A stretch of DNA of 64,000 nucleotides from an uncultured Lachnospira sp. (lineage in GTDB: Bacteria > Bacillota > Clostridia > Lachnospirales > Lachnospiraceae): positions 185,155 through 249,154 of the forward strand of contig CAJUBU010000002.1 in the NCBI GenBank assembly GCA_910585095.1. The letters are read 5' to 3'. The notes beneath the pieces were generated by a model. That model was given only the letters and a program-made list of their open reading frames with translations. It was not told the DNA's origin and made no database searches. Positions 63,951 through 64,000 of this stretch are shown in pieces. A program made the translations under genes and the position numbers. Positions within the stretch are counted from its first letter, which is position 1; each line of letters begins with the position of its first letter.

Positions 63951-64000
63951 TCCCGCGAGCAATGAGCCAAGTGCCGTGCTTGCACGAGCATAAAGTCAGC
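63951..64000. other. GC-richer tail at the window edge
   Basis: The last ~50 nt (from CCCGCGAGCAATGAGCCAAG) are more GC-rich than the rest and contain GTGC/GCAC arms (GTGCCGTGCTTGCACGAGC). Probably the start of another structured element beyond the window; too little is visible to name it. Confidence 0.3.

Overview
The window looks like chromosomal DNA of an AT-rich, Gram-positive anaerobe of the class Clostridia, most likely a Lachnospiraceae-type bacterium. This rests on strong GGAGG ribosome binding sites, SigA-type promoters, a type III glutamine synthetase, a class B sortase, CvfB, YjfB, the FtsEX/M23 division module, the long acidic tail on RpoB, and roughly 100-base GGCTGTCGCA-type palindromic terminators of a kind common in that family. 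The family-level assignment is inference; the sequence does not name a species.

Layout. 1-3.6 kb: a partial unknown gene, a small hypothetical, mutY (+), and on the minus strand a GrpB-family protein and an FMN-binding oxidase-like protein. 3.7-21.7 kb: one large minus-strand information-processing block. Read in the direction of transcription it runs rpmG-secE-nusG-rplK-rplA, an L10 leader, rplJ-rplL, a hairpin terminator, rpoB-rpoC, a terminator, a GT92 glycosyltransferase gene, then rpsL-rpsG-fusA-tuf and a terminator. 21.9-27.3 kb: a DUF4422 protein, a TrkH/KtrB potassium channel subunit, a CorA magnesium channel, a HypA-like protein that lacks its zinc domain, and a dicluster ferredoxin-like protein. 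27.6-33.4 kb: a chemoreceptor, a stand-alone LytTR protein, a double-XRE regulator, a FeoB-associated Cys-rich peptide, an Mbeg1-like hydrolase and two unknowns. 33.7-34.0 kb: two tandem tRNA-Gly(GCC) genes. 34-39.2 kb: hypotheticals, a DUF5060/DUF4038 glycoside hydrolase, an acetyltransferase, and a fluoride riboswitch that drives a cation:proton antiporter. 39.3-45.5 kb: an apparent operon (PucR-type regulator, ftsE, ftsX, an M23 coiled-coil murein hydrolase) followed by an S41 protease and a SIMPL protein. 45.7-50.2 kb: a sugar-ABC ATPase, YjfB, a CPBP protease, RidA, CvfB and tRNA-Gln(CUG). 50.3-59.1 kb: mixed housekeeping and unknown genes, including P-II, YesL (DUF624), a cyclophilin and zinc-ribbon proteins. 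59.6-63.9 kb: fba, a class B sortase and glnN.

How the genes work together. The first third is the transcription and translation core, with its own leaders and terminators. The 41.5-45.5 kb operon fits the FtsEX-PcsB/CwlO scheme, in which an ABC-like complex controls an extracellular peptidoglycan hydrolase at the septum. P-II and GSIII are both nitrogen-related but lie 8 kb apart.

The less ordinary content lies between the genes. Several families of short dispersed palindromic or leader elements recur across the window: about 100-nt bidirectional terminator palindromes, IS200/IS605-like solitary hairpin ends, an AGTTAAGC repeat, and a ribosome-binding-site-bearing leader with a conserved hairpin upstream of unrelated genes. 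There is also an unusual distant Shine-Dalgarno arrangement in front of rplL and a candidate orphan small RNA near 58.7 kb. I found no complete transposase, CRISPR array, prophage or recognisable defence island.
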